A stretch of 64,000 bases of DNA from Palaemon carinicauda (Eukaryota; Arthropoda; Malacostraca; Decapoda; Palaemonidae): positions 51,876,948 to 51,940,947 of the forward strand of contig NC_090751.1 of assembly GCF_036898095.1 (NCBI RefSeq), in the 5' to 3' direction. Below are positions 22,677 to 33,109 of the stretch, piece after piece. Position numbers and translations under genes: made by a program. The stretch's first letter is position 1, and each line of letters begins with the position of its first letter. The notes beneath the pieces are model-generated. The model was given only the letters and a program-made list of their open reading frames with translations, did no database searches and had not been told where the DNA came from.

Positions 22677-23720
22677 ATTTATTGATTTAGAGAAGGCTTA
22701 TTGTAGAGTTCCACGGCAGGAGATATAGAGATGTTTGAGAGAGAGGGGAATACCAGAGAAATATATTAGACTGATTAGAGACATGTATGAAGGAGCAGGC
22801 ACACAAATAAGAACGAGTGTTGGTTTTTCCGAGACGTTTGAAGTGGGGGTTGGGTTACACCAGGGGTGGTCATTAAGCCCCTATTTGTTTAATATAGTAG
22901 TGGATGTAATTACTGAAAGAGTGAGGGAACAGTCACCATGGATCATGCTGTTTGCAGATGATATAGTTCTGTGTACTGTAATGAAACCAGAGAAGGATTG
23001 GAGGGGAAGATGGAGAGAGGAATTGGAGAGCAGAGGGCTAAAGATCAGTAGAACACAAACAGAGTATATGTGTTGCAACCCGCAGAACCAATTAAATGAT
23101 ATACACTTGCTGGGTGAAGTAGTAAAGAGGACAGAAAAATTGAAGTACCTAGGGTCATATGTGGAGGAAACAGCGGAATTCCAAACGGAAGTGAACAGTA
23201 GAATTCAAGCTGGATGGAATAATTGGAAAAGAGTGTCGGGAGTGTTGTGTGATCGAAGGATAAACTTAAAGTTAAAGGGAAAGGTACATAAAACTGTAGT
23301 GAGACCTGCCATGACATACGGTGCAGAGACCTGACTCATGAAAAAGCTCTTTGAGAAGAAAATGAATGTTGCAGAGATGAGAATGCTAAGATGGATGGCT
23401 GGGATCATGAGACTGGATAAGGTTAGGAATGACTTGATAAGGGGAACAACAAAGGTTACAGAGGTGTCAAAGAAAATCCAAGAAAATAAACTGCACTGGT
23501 TTGGCACGTAATGAAGAGAGACCAGGAGGATGCTGGATATGGATGTTCCAGGTAGGAGAAGGAGGGGGAGACCAAAGAGAAGGTGGATGGAGTGTGTAAC
23601 AGCAGGTATGGAGGAGAAAGATCTCACAATGGAGGACATCGGAGATAGAAGAACTTGGAAACGGCTCTCTAGAAATAGCGACCCTGCATAGTGAGAAAAG
23701 CTTTAGTCGAAGAAGAAGTT

Positions 23721-24584
23721 AAATGACATCAAGCAGAATATGACGGATATATTATTACATTCTACCCTTTTCACTATGGACACAAGATTGGCAAGGAAAT
23801 ACACTATTATATTAACGTTTAATTGTAATTGAAGCTGGGAAAACAAACTATGCTCAATCTGTTTGCCATCATGGAAAGCTGTGTACACAACTGGAGAAAA
23901 ACAAAAAGCAAAATTAGTTAATGGTGTATTTGCTTTATGAAAAGGTAAACCAAATTGCACAAAAAGTACTTAAGAATTGTAGGGAAAAGTTAGTTTCCTG
24001 AGCTTTGAAATCAAGCACCGCAAAGCTTAAGACTAAAATTATTGTGCATTGGCAACAGGATGAAATGCCTGTAAACTTTGATATGCCATTAAAATGGACA
24101 GTAAATGAATCATGAGAGGAAAGGATTTTTGCTAAGAACTATATGCGGTACCTTTATATGCTAAAGTGAAAATTATTGTTCAATTAATAATTGGTTATTA
24201 TAGCAATAAAAAGAAATGCTTTGAGGTTTGCCTATATCAGGTGATTTGAAAGGCATATACGGTAGTGTTGATTATATAAACATAAACAAAAGAAGGTATG
24301 TATATCTGCTGTGTTTAGGAAGGTATGTAAATCTGCTGTATTTTTATTTCTTAATAAGAGTAATATGAGAATACAGTATTATATGCATTGCTATTGGATA
24401 CAGTTAAGCAAAACATATGTTATATAAAAATCTTGCTTGGGAGCCAGAGTATGGCAAGTGTAATTCTATTTGTTTCCTGTCTCTAAGTACTTTAAGCAAT
24501 TTTTTCCCATTTACTCTATATTTAACTTGCCTTACAAGTAAGGTTTTGAAAATATAAGATAAAATAACACTCTTACATACAGTC
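23721..24584. other. No gene recognised
   Basis: AT-rich intron without recognised repeats or domains. Confidence 0.4.
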
Positions 24585-25600
24585 ATCATCATCATTTCCT
24601 ATGCCTATAGATGCAAAGAGCCTCAGTTAGATTTTGCCAGTTGTCTTCATCTTGAGTTTTTAAATCGATACTTCTCCATTCATCATCTCCTACTTCACAC
24701 TTCATAGTCCTCAGCCATGTAGGACTGGGTCTTCCAACTCTTTTAGTGCCTTGTGTAGCCCAGTTGAAAGTTTGGTGATCTAATCTTGGGGAGTGCAAAG
24801 ACCATGCCCAAACCATCTCCTTCTACCCCTCACCATGATCTCATCCACATATGACACTTGAGTAATCTCTCTTACAGTTTCATTTCTAATCCTGTCCTGC
24901 CATTTAATTCCCAATATTCTTCTTAGGGCTGTGTTCTCAAATCTACAAAATTTGTTGGATATTGATTCATTGTCATACCACGACTCATGTCCATACAGTA
25001 ACACCGATCTCAATAAGCTGATATATAGCCTGATTTTTATATGTAATTTCAGTTTCAGGTGATTCGATTTCCAAATTTTACTTAACCTAGCCATTGTCTG
25101 ATTTGCTTTTTACAATCTTTCATTAAACTCTAATTCTAAAGATCCTGTACTAGAAATCATAGTTCCTAAATATTTAAATGAATCCACCTCATTAATCCTT
25201 TCTCCTTCCAATGATATTTCATCTCCCATTGCATATTCTTTTCTCATCATCTTTGTCTTTCATCTATTTATCTTGAGCCCAACCTCATGTGATATTTTAT
25301 GCATTCTGGTAAGCAAGCATTGCAAGTCCTGTGGCATTTTGCTAATAAGGACAGTGTCATCAGCATACTCTAGGTCTTCTAATTTCCTGTCACCAATCTA
25401 GTCCAATCCGTCTCTACCATCCCTGAACTGTTCTGGGCATTACAAAATCCATGAGGAAGATAAACAACATAGGTGAAAACATATTCCCTTGGAGTACTCC
25501 ACTGCTGACTGGAAATTCATTTGATAGGACTCCATTAACATTAACTTTGCACTTGGTATGCTCATGAACAGAATTCATCAAATTTTCATATTTAAGAGGA
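24585..25600 (-). mobile_element. 5'-truncated non-LTR retrotransposon (LINE-3)
   Basis: Read on the minus strand, broken frames give 'SGVLQGNMFSPMLFI' (RT motif near 25480), a long connecting region with 'LLRSVLLYGHESW' and 'RILGIKWQDRIRNE', 'RGRRRWFGH', and the C-terminal 'WATQGTKRVGRPSPTW' and 'WQNLTEALC'. The 3' tail is the (ATC)n run at 24585-24595, as in LINEs with short-repeat tails. The longest open pieces are 24592-24816 and 24780-25094. The family differs from the RTE-like copies here; its clade is not assigned. Confidence 0.7.
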
Positions 25601-26089
25601 AATTTTTATTTAATTTTTATATTCTCTAATTCATTTTTTCTTTTATATGTACAGTATAGTGTATATATTTTCAAGTAAAATGACACCACGCTATACACTG
25701 TTTATTCATAGGAATCTGATGAATGGACTTACCCACAACAGCTGGTGCAATCTTATATGTCTGATGATCAGCTGTTGCTTTGCTTGCATGCTAAAACATT
25801 AGTCGATCAGTTTGTTGGAAGTAGCATGCTATCTTAAAAAGAAATTATTTTGCATGATATGAATTTCGGAAACGTTATATTTACAACAGTATTCTAAACC
25901 AGGCACGTAACTTAATAACTAAACTTAAACAATAATAATTTCACTGATAAAGAGCACGCCTGTGAATTTGAAACCAGTAATGGCAGACTCGCTTTAGATA
26001 ATATTTAATGAATTCATAAAGTTTGGCCGGGGGATGCCAGTTAAACGGGCTTGTCGATGTATTGGATGCCAATTGGAGGCCTTTTTATT
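25601..26089. other. No gene recognised
   Basis: AT-rich intron. 'gccgggggatgccagtta' near 26027 may be the beginning of a repeat, but no family is named. Confidence 0.35.
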
Positions 26090-26790
26090 ATCAATATTAC
26101 TTGCTAAGCTACAGCTCTAATTGGAAGAGGAGGATGCTATAAGCCTGGTGGCTCCAACAGGGAAAATAGCCCAGTGAGGAAGGAAATAAGGAAACAACAA
26201 GAAAAGTAATTAATAATTAAAGTAGAATATTTAAGATCAGTAACAACAGTAAAATGAATCTTTCATAAATAAACAATAAAAACTAAGAAAAAAGAAGAGA
26301 AATAAGAAAGAATAGTGTGCCTGAATGTACCCTCAGGGAAGAGAACTCTACCCCAAGACAGTGAAAATTGATGGTACAGAGGGTATGGCACTGTCCAAGA
26401 CCAGAGAACAATGATTTGATTTTGTAGTGTCCATCTCCTAGAAGAGCTGCGTACCATAGCTAATGAGTATCTTCTACCCTTACTAAGAGGAAATTAGCTA
26501 TTGAACAATTACAGTGCAGTAGTTAACCTTCTGAGCAAAAAGAATTGTTTGGTAATCTGTGTCATCAGGTGTTTGAGGACAGAGGAGAATATGTAAAGAA
26601 TACGTCAGACTATTTGGTGTATGGGTAGGCAAAAAGAAAATGAGCTGTAACCAGAGAAAAAGATTCAGTATAGTACTGTCTGGCCAGTCAAAGGACCCAA
26701 TAACTCTCCAGTGGTAGTATCTCAACAGGTTGCTGGTGCCCTGTACAATCTACTACCTACTGTACTTTGACATGCCTGAGTTGGCTATAG
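26090..26790. repeat. Interspersed repeat typical of decapods, copy 2 (longer)
   Basis: Contains 'ttgctaagctacagctct', 'aggatgctataagcc', 'ggctccaacagggaaaatag' and 'cccagtgaggaaggaaa', then the blocks shared with 13633-14060. It closes with 'actgtctggccagtcaaagg', 'ataactctcca' and 'gtagtatctcaac'. It has no protein coding. The word order agrees with a repeat I recall from shrimp and prawn sequence; the class is unknown. Confidence 0.65.
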
Positions 26791-26919
26791 GGACTTCCTC
26801 CGACCTAGGGATAAGTTTCTTATTAAAAGATGAGGTTGTGTATTTATGTAAGAACAAATCACAGATTTAAAAATGAAATTGTATTTTTTTCAACTAAACA
26901 AAACACACACACTCACACA

Positions 26920-26933
26920 GAGAGAGAGAGAGA

Positions 26934-27020
<87 letters not shown>
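26920..27020. repeat. Compound microsatellite (GA)n(GAGAGT)n(GT)n
   Basis: A GA run, then a six-base gtgaga-type run, then a GT run to about 27020. Confidence 0.95.
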
Positions 27021-27021
<1 letters not shown>

Positions 27022-27959
27022 ATTTTAAAAATAGCTATCATAATTTTGTTATAAAAATCCTCATTGTCTAATAGGAATACAGTAATACCTGTAGATACAA
27101 AATTAATTCATTCTGGAGTGGCTTTCATATCGTAATTTTTTTGTATTATGAGGGCAATTTTACGTGTAAATTACATAATTCGTTCCAAGCCCTACGAAAA
27201 CACCACATTGAATTTTATAATAAAGCTATATTGTACTTACTCAATGAAATACAACCAAATACTGTAAATTTTAATCATTCAATACTTAACCTTATTGTAA
27301 ATACCTGTAAATAAAGTTGCTATTAGAACATAATGCAATAATAAATAGAAAATAATGAAAATATGGAACCTTACCTTTCGAGTTAGGCAATGTTCAATAG
27401 CGAAAGTGGCAGTAGAGGAAGAGGACAAACGTATTGGAACATTTTTACATGGGAAGGTGATCCTAGTACTGTACTGTATGTTCTCGCCTTATATGCAGGA
27501 CGAGAGTTTACATATCTGGAATGCTTCTGTTTCAGTACATGGCATAGGTATTCATACTCCCACCAGTATTTGGTCTTGTATAGCAGCATATTCAAGTTTG
27601 CTAAAATGGATGTGGGCTGCTGCCCTTGTTCCTCTCCTTCCCCGGAATGTTTTGATGACACATCGATAACAACTGCGCTGGTTGGAGAAGTAACTTGAAG
27701 TCGATATTCTCATTTCCTCACCAGCAGCTCTCAATGAAACGGCTTTCCTCGAGTTCCCTTTTGATGGGCTTGTCATCTATGCGCATTATCATTCAAGTGC
27801 ATGATCTTTCACACATGAACTTCACTAACATGATCATCCACTTACTCAATTGTCTTCCCACAATCATCCATCTACATGCACGATCATCCACATACATGAG
27901 CTTCAACACGCTATAACTTCACAAAAACGATTATCTACGTACGTGTGTTGGAGGGTATC
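27021..27959. other. No gene; pogo-like terminal sequence at 27079-27215
   Basis: 'cagtaatacctgtagata', 'ttcattctggagtggctttc' and 'aattcgttccaagccc' resemble one end of a pogo-like transposon. No transposase or second end was found. The short frames at 27355-27916 show no known domain. Confidence 0.3.
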
Positions 27960-28960
27960 ATAGGGGGTGTTTCCCTCAAGACTGTCTCCCTTCTCTGCAT
28001 TAGCAAGAGAGTAGGATAGTCTAATGGTCTTCGTCATGTCAAACTTTTGAGGGATGGGGGTTCTATCACCTTTGTTGTCATGTACACTGTATTTTTCAAA
28101 GATCCAGTACTAGTGGGAGTCTTATCATCAGTTCAGGACCTTCTCGATCCTATCCCTCTCTGTAAGTTTGCTCGGGTGCAGCCTTCTGATTAGCACCAAC
28201 AGGATCTAAAACAGAGTATCCAGATACTGTTCCATTTGGGTTGGTGAAACTGCTATTTTGCAGAAGCACCTTTGGTCAGTGCATACCTCTGCCATCTCGA
28301 GGAAGAACTTACAAGTCTAGCCCTGTGAGTAGCCTTCTGGTTTACCTGTTTGCATGTTTGAAGCTAAGGGTTAGATCCGAAGGTGTTTGACCACCTTTTC
28401 TTTTTCATTGTATGGATGTTGCTCACAGGCCCTTGGACCCCTTTCTTTGGGTCCTGGGTAAAGAAGTTAGTAGGAGTCTCAGAGAGGTAGAGTGGGTAAA
28501 ATGACTTGCTTATCTATCTCTTTCTGTTGCCCTTGCAAAGAAATGCAGGTCTGACCCTGCTGATGTCATCTTCCTTCAGTATGGTTCCATTGGACTTCCT
28601 CCCACCAGTTAGTGGAAATCCCTATTATAAGAATGAAAGGTTAGTATAAATATAGAAACAAATTAAAAATTTTAAAAGTAATTTATATTTTTCCTTCCTA
28701 CAAAAACCTGGAGTCCTCTAAATTAAAAAAACTCCAACCTTAACGAGCCCTCTCAGTCCTAAGGACAAAAATGGCTGTTCTGTTTCAGGCAGCTGAGCGA
28801 GTTTTCCCTCTTATGCCATCATTATTAATCAACTACAGTAGGTATCTTGTTAACTATTCAATGGGCATTCCAGCGCTGTTGAAGACACATCCTATTTTAA
28901 AGGACTCGGGTTGGGTTTGTATAGTGGGGAAAATTACAATTTCTTTCTGAAATTTATGTT
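27960..28960 (+). pseudogene. Decayed DIRS 3' end: recombinase fragment, ICR and right terminus
   Basis: At 27972 the frame reads 'VSLKTVSLLCISKRVG', then 'SNGLRHVKLLRDGGSITF' after a TAG, mirroring 'LKTVFLLALASARRVGEIHG' and 'GWREISVKFVPSF' of copy C. The DIRS Arg region is therefore visible although broken. At 28652-28720 'gaaacaaattaaaaatttt ... tatttttccttcctac' has the form of an internal complementary region. At 28912-28955 'gggtttgtatagtgggga' resembles the right end of copy D. Family assignment is uncertain, possibly near family 2. Confidence 0.5.
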
Positions 28961-29146
28961 TGCAAATAATTTTTTTTTTTTTTTACACTGTCAGTTGATT
29001 ATTTAAGGAAAGACGGGTTTGAAAATTTAGAATATTTATGAAAGCTACAAGGCATTTAAGAGCATATCTTTGGCTTTAAAAAAAACAAACTTAGATTTAA
29101 TAATGGTGTTTAAGTTTAATGTTCTCTAAACTTTATCTTTGTTAAG
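28961..29146 (+). other. Intron end before the RagC/D exon
   Basis: AT-rich sequence ending in a T-rich tract and the acceptor 'gttaag' at 29141-29146. Confidence 0.6.
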
Positions 29147-29324
29147 GATGACTACATGGAAGCCACCCAGAGATTACACCAGACAGTTTTGAGGGCACAC
29201 AAAGTCAATCCTAATTTAAGATTTGAAGTCTTCATTCACAAAGTAGACGGACTTTCAGACGACATTAAGATTGAAACTCAACGAGATATTCATCAGCGAG
29301 CCAATGATGATTTAATAGATGCAG
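29147..29324 (+). CDS. RRAGC: RagC/RagD GTPase, next internal exon (HKVDGLSDD, NKxD-equivalent region)
   Basis: The exon continues directly in frame from the Gln at 7568. It opens '[14 protein letters not shown]' and includes '[20 protein letters not shown]' (HKVD is the guanine-specificity motif of Rag GTPases), then '[16 protein letters not shown]' and 'IDAG'. It is very close to animal RagC/D. The donor is gcag|gtatag at 29324/29325, splitting the Gly codon after its first base. The frame is open. The following exons, beginning in the family with the strand LEKLHLSFYLT, were not found in the remaining 34.7 kb, so the next intron probably leaves the window. Confidence 0.94.
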
Positions 29325-29740
29325 GTATAGTCTTTAGTGATACTGTATAATGATCATTATGATATCCAAAGGAAAATTCAACTGTGTAGACTTGTGTTTG
29401 TTCCGTAACTGGAATATAAACCACGCTATTTAATAGGGGTATTACTTTCGGCGTAGCTGAAATGACGAGCCATTAATTTGCAACGAGGGTTTACTACCCA
29501 CACCGCTAGTTAGCAGGGGTAGGGGAGGGTAGCTTGCTACCCCCCTCTCACACACCTGTGCTTGAGCTCACTTTGCTCTCGGCTCGGATGGTAGTTGAAC
29601 ATGTCTGCTCTCATCCTCGCCGTCATTTGGCAGCCATTTAATGCTTTTTTGCTTTTTCTATTCTAGTTGTGTGTGTGAAGTTGGCCTCTGCGAATATGCG
29701 CACCTGCCCTGGGCTTCCCGACCACCCGTGTGGAACAATC

Positions 29741-30111
29741 ATGTCGGCGGTTGAGACTGATCCTCACGCCCTTTGCCCTTCCTGTAGGGGCCAACGGTGG
29801 GACAGCGATAACAGGTGTAGGGAGTGGTCTACCTCCCAGTGGGAGAGGTTTTCGGGACGACGGAAGAAGTCCAAACGGGATATTTCTCCTTCGAAGGTTT
29901 CTTTGTAAGGAGAAACACCCAAGGCCACTTCTTCCGTTGCCCAAACCTCCTCCGAAGCTCCCACTCGATCGGTCTCTTTCGAGAGACCGTCGAGTGGTAG
30001 CGTAGACCGATGTAGTGTTTACCAAACTCGGGGCTCGAGAGATGACGTTGCTTACCCTAGCGAAGCAGCTCCACTTCTCCCCCCGGGGGAGGATATGTTA
30101 CTAATCCCCCT
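29741..30111 (+). pseudogene. DIRS gag N-terminus, copy D (zinc-knuckle-like)
   Basis: ATG at 29741 (MSAVETDPHALCPSCRG), followed by '-QRWDSDNRCREW' and 'SQWERF', gives a Cys-x2-Cys...Cys pattern like the start of gag in copy B (LCSSCRG...CPECE). The frame has a TAA at 29906, then continues with a Ser-rich segment to 30111, where copy B interrupts it. Confidence 0.65.
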
Positions 30112-30491
30112 TTGTTCCAACACGGAGTACTTACCTCGAACTACTTTCTTAGGAGTATCTGGGATCTCCTCCCATCCGACCAGAATTTTGTGTAGTTTAC
30201 CCTATTCCCGTTCTCTGTGCGGGGTAATCTCTGTTGGAGTGATACTCGCCCAGAGATGACCCGGGGTCAGAGAGCATGCTTTCTCAGGTCTCGCTCCTCA
30301 GTAAGTTCTGGTCGCGTCGGCGTTAACACACTGACGCTCTCTCTCTAACCCAGTGCGACCCTTTGTGTCCCCGATCCCTTTGTGTCCCACGCAGGTCCCT
30401 TGTGTGCTTCCCTTCCTTTCCCTCTGTGTTCCTGTGTCTCGCGGTATATTGCTAGTGCGTTACAGAGCAGCCCCGTCGTTGCCCTGGGCCT

Positions 30492-32953
30492 ATGACCGGC
30501 AAATCGTGTGGCGCTTTTCTCTCAAAATCCGAAGTTGACCCGCACTCCTTGTGTTCGTCGTGTAGGGGCAGTGTGTGTTCCCCTACAGCCACGTGTCCGG
30601 AGTGCGAGTCCTTGAATGAAGTGCAGTGGGTGTGTTATGGCACGAAAAAGAAGAAAGCCTCTTGACGGCCTCCGAGGAAGCCCAACGTCTCTTCGCCTCT
30701 CGCTTCGCCCGGCGTCCCGTCGGATAGAGCTTCTCTACCTTCTCCCCTTACCCAGAGTAGGGGTCGAGGTAAGTCTGTTGCGGGGAAGCGGCCGGTGGCC
30801 CTTCCCCAGGAGTCTGAATTACCAGACAGTGGTATTGTGTCTTCTGTCCAGGCAAGTGGGGGGCCTGAGGGAGGGGCGGGTGTGTTTTCGGGGCATGGGG
30901 CCCTGGACAAAGCAGGCCCTGTATCTTCGGGCAATACTATGTGGGGAAAGACGGCAGCAGTTTCTTCTCCCGCCTCTTGGGCGGGCTTTTCAGGTGCGTC
31001 AGCAGCTGAGGGTGACGCTGAGAAGAACGACTCGCTGCCATCAGACGTCCTCGTGTGGGCGCCTCCCAAGACGCCCTTCAGATCACCCCACAGAATGGAA
31101 AAGGAGTTTGAGGCCTGGTTCCCCACAAGGAGCTCCCCCGTTCCCCTCCAACACCGTCAGCGTCGTTGTCAGCGGTTTTTATGGAGCCTGCGTCGTCGGC
31201 CGGGCCCCATGCAGAACCGACAACGACACGTCTACTTTCGGACCCTCCAACGAGACCCTTCAGATCCTCGGCTTCCTCGTTTGAGGCCCACTCTTACTCG
31301 TCAGATGAAGGAGCCCCGAGAGACCATAGAAGGCGACGGGATAGGTCTCGCAGGAGACGATCACGTTCGCGCTCGACTTCAAGACCCTTCCACGTGGATA
31401 GACGTTCAAGGTCCCCAAGGAGGAAGTTCAGGAGAAGTCTTTCGCCGGAGGAAGAATGGGTGCGGGTTTCCATCCCACATAGCCAACTCCTGGGGGCGGC
31501 AGCCGTCGCGGGCACCTCGGGATGGCTCCCTAGACGCTGATTACCAGTAGGATTCATCGACGGGAGCAGATTTGACCGACAGAGGAGCTCATTGTATCAG
31601 ACGTCGAGGGACAGGCATAGGTCCGCGAAGGTTCCGACTCCACCCGCCCAGCGGGGAGAGTCGCCACTTCGGTCTGGCAGCCGCGTCCCTCCTTCAAGAT
31701 CTCCAAGGAGACGTCCAGAACGAGAGAGGTTCTTTTCCTCGACGGGCAAGCCCGCGGACCCCTGGTCCTCCAGAAGAAGGGAGAAATCAAGGACGGAGAC
31801 CTCCGTCCCAGCGGTGATGCCCGTCCTACGGCCTGTAGCGAGGTAATTGGACCACTCCAAGAGGATGCCACCTCCTGATACGGCTCCCCCCGTCGGAGGT
31901 CCGGCGTCACGAGAACTAGGACCCCCCCAGACAAGAGAGAGGATGGGGAAGAAGACTCTCCAGCGGAGGTTTCCGCTTACTGTAGAGTCATAGGCCTCAT
32001 CCGACGACACCATAGGCTGGATGAGCCGGAGCCCTCGTCTGACGAGTTCTGGCTCTCGAGCCTCAACAGGATGGTGGATGCCCCCGTTCAACAGAAGCCC
32101 TTACTAGCGCTCCCGGTGGCTAGAGACGTGAAGCTGGGATTGGCACGTGAGCAAGGTATTGGCCAACCATGCGGAGGCCCCCAAAAACCAGAGCGCCTCT
32201 AGGCTTCTCCAGGGCCTAAAGACTCAGTCGCGGTTCTATCTCCCGGAAGGCCACCGCGTGGGACCCTGCGCAGTAGAACCAGCAGTCGCCATCTTGGGAC
32301 AAGGCGCAGAAGAAGAGAGGGCGACCACAGCCCCGGTTTGTTTCTCGCCAGCGGAGACCGCCATGATGGAGAAGCTGTCCAAGGACCTGGTGCATGTGTC
32401 ATCCTGGCTGGATTGGTGGGCCGCCACTCTGGTAGCGTACCAATCCTCGTACGACCTAGCGGTTCCAGAAAATCTGGCCCTGCTGAAAGAGCTGATTACC
32501 TCGGAAGGTAAGGCCCTTAAGTTCCTGTCCTATCAGTCAATTATGAAAACCGCTAACTGGATACTGAGGAAAAGGGACACTGTACTCAGCAAACTGGTAA
32601 GGCGGCTCCCCGACAGAGAGGCCAGGTCCCTGAGGAGTCTTCCACTGTGGGGCGAGACTGTCTTCCCCCTCAAGGAAGTAGAAGAAGTGATGGAGAGGGT
32701 GAGAAAGTTAAAGGATGTGGGGGAACCGAGACCTCCTCCAGCAAAAAGACCCAACCATAGGAGACCTCCTTCGGACGTCCCTCTTCCTCCTCGCGCCTCA
32801 CCTAACCAGCCCAGGAGAGACGCTCCTACTACGTCCTGGCAGAAGCCTTCTCATCCCTCCCGTAAGGGATCTGCAACCACGCAGTCAACATTTAGGCCCT
32901 ACTACTCGGCCTCCAGAAGAGGGCGTTCGGGCCGTGCCTCCCGAAGGAGATAG
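30492..32953 (+). pseudogene. DIRS gag, copy B
   Basis: ATG at 30492 begins a protein with a zinc-knuckle-like segment ('PHSLCSSCRGSVCS', 'ATCPECESLNE') followed by 'YGTKKKKAS' and a TGA at 30663. Further pieces occur in other frames: 'GRGKSVAGKRPVALPQES', an Arg/Ser region ('RDRSRRRRSRSRSTSRPF', then 'RSRSPRRKFRRSLSPEEEW'), and the conserved C-terminal domain in 32147-32953 with 'SSWLDWWAATLV', 'SLPLWGETVFPL' and the basic tail 'SASRRGRSGRASRRR'. Several frameshifts separate them. It preserves the N-terminus that copies A and C lack. Confidence 0.85.
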
Positions 32954-33109
32954 GGAGGGAGGCCCCCTACTCCTGCCAAAGCTTCAGGTGGGGGTATGCC
33001 TCAATAATTCTTGGCAAGCATGGTGGGACCAAGGGTCGGATCTGTGGACCGTGACAGTCCTGAAGGAAGGATACAGGTTGCCCTTCCTGGCTGAACCCCA
33101 CCTCTGATA

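Larger units (their letters stand above)
21512..23690 (+). pseudogene. LINE reverse transcriptase, interrupted
   Basis: Non-LTR reverse transcriptase. The left segment holds 'LPIFKEKG', then in a shifted frame 'EEQFGFMPGRSMKDATF'. The right segment holds 'IDLEKAYCRVPRQE', a TAG, then the longest open stretch (22735-23334) with 'GVGLHQGWSLSPYLFN' and the catalytic 'LFADDIVL'. A TGA near 23332 and a later frameshift interrupt the C-terminal part, which keeps 'RMLRWMAGI' and 'RGRPKRRWMECV'. It is clearly dead. Confidence 0.82.
21512..23720 (+). mobile_element. 5'-truncated RTE-like LINE (LINE-1), split by a Tigger element
   Basis: The left part (about 21512-21816) and right part (about 22676-23720) align in order with the RT region of the LINE at 35935-39025 (read on its minus strand). 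The endonuclease half is missing, as expected for 5' truncation. Between the parts lies the Tigger-like element with the downstream GA/GT tract. Confidence 0.8.

Noticed and set aside
27355..27916. Overlapping 70-104-codon frames as a small gene
   Set aside because: No domain, no agreement between frames, and no splice context; likely chance frames next to a transposon end.
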